Assembly (NCBI RefSeq): GCF_937877005.1
Contig: NZ_CALEFV010000167.1
Location: 1-15,003, forward strand
Source: an uncultured Fibrobacter sp.
GTDB taxonomy: Bacteria > Fibrobacterota > Fibrobacteria > Fibrobacterales > Fibrobacteraceae
Reading direction: 5' to 3'
Length of the DNA stretch: 15,003 bases
Under the pieces are notes generated by a model, which saw nothing but the letters and a program-made list of their open reading frames with translations, was not told the origin of the DNA and made no database searches. Below, piece by piece: positions 13,075-15,003 of this stretch. The translations under genes were made by a program, and so were the position numbers. The first letter of the stretch is position 1, and each line of letters starts with the position of its first letter.

Positions 13075-14697
13075 ATGAGAGCAAAGTCTATTCTCGCGAT
13101 CGGTCTCGCCCTTTCGGCAATCCAGGCGTTCGGTGCCGTTTACTACGTGGCCACCGATGGCAGCGACAACAACGCCGGTACAAAAGCAAAACCCTTCGCG
13201 ACGCTCAACAAGGCGAATACCGTTGTGCACGCGGGCGATACCGTCTGGATTCGCGGTGGCATCTATGATCTGCGCGATACGGTCTTTTTCGAGCGTTACA
13301 AGATGACTGCGGCAATCGTCCTCACGGCAAGTGGCGAGAGCGACGACAACCGCATCCATTACCTGGCCTATCCGGGCGAGCGTCCGATTTTTGACGGCGC
13401 AAACCTCCCCGTGGCCGCAGGTACGGACCATAGCGACGGCACTCCCGAAGGAGCGATGTACACGTCGCCCATCGTGATTTCGGCAAAGTACCTGCACTTG
13501 AAGGGTTTCGAGGTGCGGAACACGCCCATGAAGCACAACTCGAATTCCGGCGTTTTCCTTTACGCGAGCAAGCACATCTTCTTGGAGCAGATTGACAGCC
13601 ACCATAATGCGGGCCCCGGATTCTTCGCGAACGACGGCGCACCGGATGGCGGTGGGCACATCTTCTTGAACTGCGACGCGCACGACAACTACGACCCCTT
13701 GGGCTGGCAGGGCGACGGCGAAAATGCCGACGGCTTCGGCGCGCATTACCAGAAACCCGGCGAGGGCGATACCACGAAGTTTATCGGGTGCCGCGCCTGG
13801 TGGAACAGCGACGACGGATTTGACTTCATCAACCAGGAATTCCCCGTGGTGCTCGAAAACTGCTACGCCATGGGGAACGGCTACAGCGATTACGGGCTTG
13901 GAAACCCGAAGAACGGCAACGGGCACGGCATCAAGATGGGCGAAAGCACCCTCGGCGGCGGGCGGCATATCATCAAGTTCTGCGCCGCCTGGAAAAACAA
14001 GGCGACGGGCTTTTACGCGAATTACACCGGCGTGGGCAGCAAGTGGCTCAACAACACGTCGTACATGAACAAGGACCGCGAATTTGCCATGGCGTCGACG
14101 CTCTTCGATTCCGAAGGGAACCGCATTGCCGAGGTGGCGCCCCTCACCGGCGATAACGCGCACGTGCTCAAGAACAACATTGCCTTCCCGAACAAGAATT
14201 CGCAAGTCGGGGAGTGCTGGGAGTATATACCGAGCCAGAACATCGACCGTTATGTGGAATGCCCTGCCGGCGAAAACAACACGTGGAATTTGAAACTGGA
14301 TTTGACAGAAGATGATTTTGAGAGTCTCGATGACCCGAGCATGACCGTGACCGGCAAGGACCTCTCGACGATTCCGGGAATCTTGGGCCCGCGCAACGCC
14401 GACGGCAGCTTGCCCAACGTGGGCTTCTTGAAACTCAAGAAGGGGAGCCGCGCCATCGACAAGGGCGAAGATCTCGGATTCCCGTTTGTGGGCGAAGCGC
14501 CCGACCTCGGCGCATTCGAATACGGAATGTCGAGCAGTTCTGTGGCGTCATCTGGTTCTGTTGCCGAATCATCTTCTGGAACGGCACGAATCATGCCGCA
14601 AAGGATGCCCGACGGCGAAAAGCCCGCCCGCAAGGGCTACCGCGACCTCAAGGGCCGCCGCTACGAAAAGCTGATCCGCTACCGCGTGATGTTCTAA
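13075..14697 (+). CDS. Exported polysaccharide lyase family 9 (pectate lyase-like)
   Basis: The 540-residue protein starts at the ATG at 13075 behind GAGG; the in-frame GTG at 13069 overlaps that site. Residues 1-21 are a signal peptide, cut near FGA/VYY. Residues 22-484 form a right-handed beta-helix with the PL9 pattern: YVATDGSDNNAGTKAKPFATL near the start, then NADGFGAHY (Asp219) and NSDDGFDF (Asp246, Asp247, Asp250). These match the calcium ligands of the Dickeya Pel9A enzyme, and Lys287 in NGHGIKMG matches its catalytic base. The activity expected is calcium-dependent beta-elimination of polygalacturonate outside the cell. A serine-rich linker (486-501) and a basic tail (510-540, with GYRDLKGRRYEKL) follow; the tail recalls a short C-terminal sorting or attachment signal, but this is inference. 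The gene is divergent from the signalling operon and closed by its own terminator. Confidence 0.9.
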   Translation: MRAKSILAIGLALSAIQAFGAVYYVATDGSDNNAGTKAKPFATLNKANTVVHAGDTVWIRGGIYDLRDTVFFERYKMTAAIVLTASGESDDNRIHYLAYPGERPIFDGANLPVAAGTDHSDGTPEGAMYTSPIVISAKYLHLKGFEVRNTPMKHNSNSGVFLYASKHIFLEQIDSHHNAGPGFFANDGAPDGGGHIFLNCDAHDNYDPLGWQGDGENADGFGAHYQKPGEGDTTKFIGCRAWWNSDDGFDFINQEFPVVLENCYAMGNGYSDYGLGNPKNGNGHGIKMGESTLGGGRHIIKFCAAWKNKATGFYANYTGVGSKWLNNTSYMNKDREFAMASTLFDSEGNRIAEVAPLTGDNAHVLKNNIAFPNKNSQVGECWEYIPSQNIDRYVECPAGENNTWNLKLDLTEDDFESLDDPSMTVTGKDLSTIPGILGPRNADGSLPNVGFLKLKKGSRAIDKGEDLGFPFVGEAPDLGAFEYGMSSSSVASSGSVAESSSGTARIMPQRMPDGEKPARKGYRDLKGRRYEKLIRYRVMF

Positions 14698-14722
14698 CAC
14701 CCCCTATTTACCCGCCTTTTTT

Positions 14723-14754
14723 GCCCGTTTCCTGTGGAACGGGCGTTCTTTTTT
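14723..14754 (+). terminator. Rho-independent terminator of the polysaccharide lyase gene
   Basis: Stem arms GCCCGTT(T)CC (14723-14732) and GGAACGGGC (14736-14744) with a 3-base loop are followed by GTTCTTTTTT. It begins 25 bases after the lyase stop codon on the plus strand. One unpaired T sits in the left arm. Confidence 0.85.
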
Positions 14755-14788
14755 GCCCGTAATTGTGTATTTTTCTGTAAAAACAGAC

Positions 14789-14802
14789 GCACCGCGAGGT
14801 GC
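14789..14802 (+). other. Small hairpin with GNRA loop in the leader of the last gene
   Basis: GCACC (14789-14793), loop GCGA, and GGTGC (14798-14802) form a perfect 5-bp stem capped by a GNRA tetraloop, 15 bases before the ATG at 14818. The sequence after it (AGTTTTGAGG) holds the ribosome site, so the hairpin would lie just upstream of it. A T-run of only four makes a terminator unlikely. Function unknown. Confidence 0.4.
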
Positions 14803-14817
14803 AGTTTTGAGGTATCT

Positions 14818-15003
14818 ATGAAAAAACTCGTGATTGTGACTTATGTGCTCCGTGCGCTGGGTTTTGTGCTGGTACTTTTGATGCTTTTCGGACACAGCAT
14901 TGTCTTGAATTTGTTCCCTGGGCTCGAAGGGCGTTCGATCAATCCGATATTCTATACGGGCGTGGCCTGCTACGCCGTGGGTGCAATTATCCATTTCTTT
15001 ATC
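14818..15003 (+). CDS. Small membrane protein of unknown function (N-terminal part)
   Basis: The visible 62 residues begin MKKLVIVTYVLRALGFVLVL and run off the window end. GAGG lies 6 bases before the ATG, supporting translation. Two hydrophobic segments are visible, about 4-31 and 44-62, with a short loop (LFPGLEGRSINP) between them, so this is probably an inner-membrane protein with at least two helices. I do not recognise the family. The lyase terminator lies upstream, and TATTTTTC near 14768 could belong to a promoter, so it is probably transcribed separately from the lyase gene. Confidence 0.7.
   Translation, partial: MKKLVIVTYVLRALGFVLVLLMLFGHSIVLNLFPGLEGRSINPIFYTGVACYAVGAIIHFFI

Noticed and set aside
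13051..14205. Minus-strand open frame of 384 codons
   Set aside because: It is antisense to the PL9 lyase, which has a signal peptide, ribosome site, conserved catalytic residues and terminator; the antisense frame crosses the start of the lyase and has none of these.
14704..14994. Minus-strand open frame of 96 codons near the right end
   Set aside because: It crosses the lyase terminator and the N-terminus of a plus-strand gene with a good ribosome site; composition is basic and shows no domain.
1..15003. tRNA, rRNA, CRISPR, insertion sequence or phage genes
   Set aside because: I saw no cloverleaf-like tRNA sequence, regular spaced repeats, transposase or integrase motifs on either strand; faint structured RNAs could be missed by eye.

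Overview
The window looks like a chromosomal segment from a Fibrobacter-type bacterium (Fibrobacteres, FCB group). The grounds are serine-rich 'SSSSE' linkers in two exported proteins, a polysaccharide lyase with a basic C-terminal tail, a glycogen synthase of the glycosyltransferase-4 kind, and promoter-like TAnnTTT(G/A) boxes resembling the -7 element of the related Bacteroidetes. No tRNA, rRNA, CRISPR array, transposase or phage gene was seen. This taxonomic reading is inference.

Layout, left to right. Positions 1-400 (-) hold the N-terminal third or so of a glycogen synthase, cut by the window edge. Positions 485-1753 (-) encode a lipoprotein with a serine-rich linker and an alpha/beta-hydrolase domain, closed by a hairpin terminator. 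Positions 1890-2462 (-) are folE (GTP cyclohydrolase I), with its own terminator and a promoter-like element directly against its start codon. From 12958 down to 2510 (-) lies a tight run of five signalling genes: REC-degenerate GGDEF-EAL, a stand-alone HPt protein, a cytoplasmic PAS hybrid kinase with two receivers, an amino-acid-permease-like membrane domain fused to a hybrid histidine kinase, and a membrane hybrid kinase with an extracytoplasmic sensor and two receivers. Spacings are a 4-base overlap, then 24, 2 and 20 bases. Divergent from this run, at 13075-14697 (+), is an exported family-9 polysaccharide (pectate) lyase with a hairpin terminator, followed by the start of a small membrane protein (14818 to the end).

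The signalling run is the most interesting part. All three kinases carry receivers, none carries a C-terminal HPt domain, and the operon supplies one separate HPt protein plus one receiver protein whose output is a c-di-GMP phosphodiesterase. The simplest model is a many-to-one phosphorelay: three inputs (extracytoplasmic ligand, membrane transporter-like sensor, cytoplasmic PAS signal) feed one HPt, which sets the phosphorylation of the REC-EAL protein and so the c-di-GMP level. The parts are read from sequence; the wiring is inference. The permease-kinase fusion is an unusual architecture and the best candidate for a little-described sensor.
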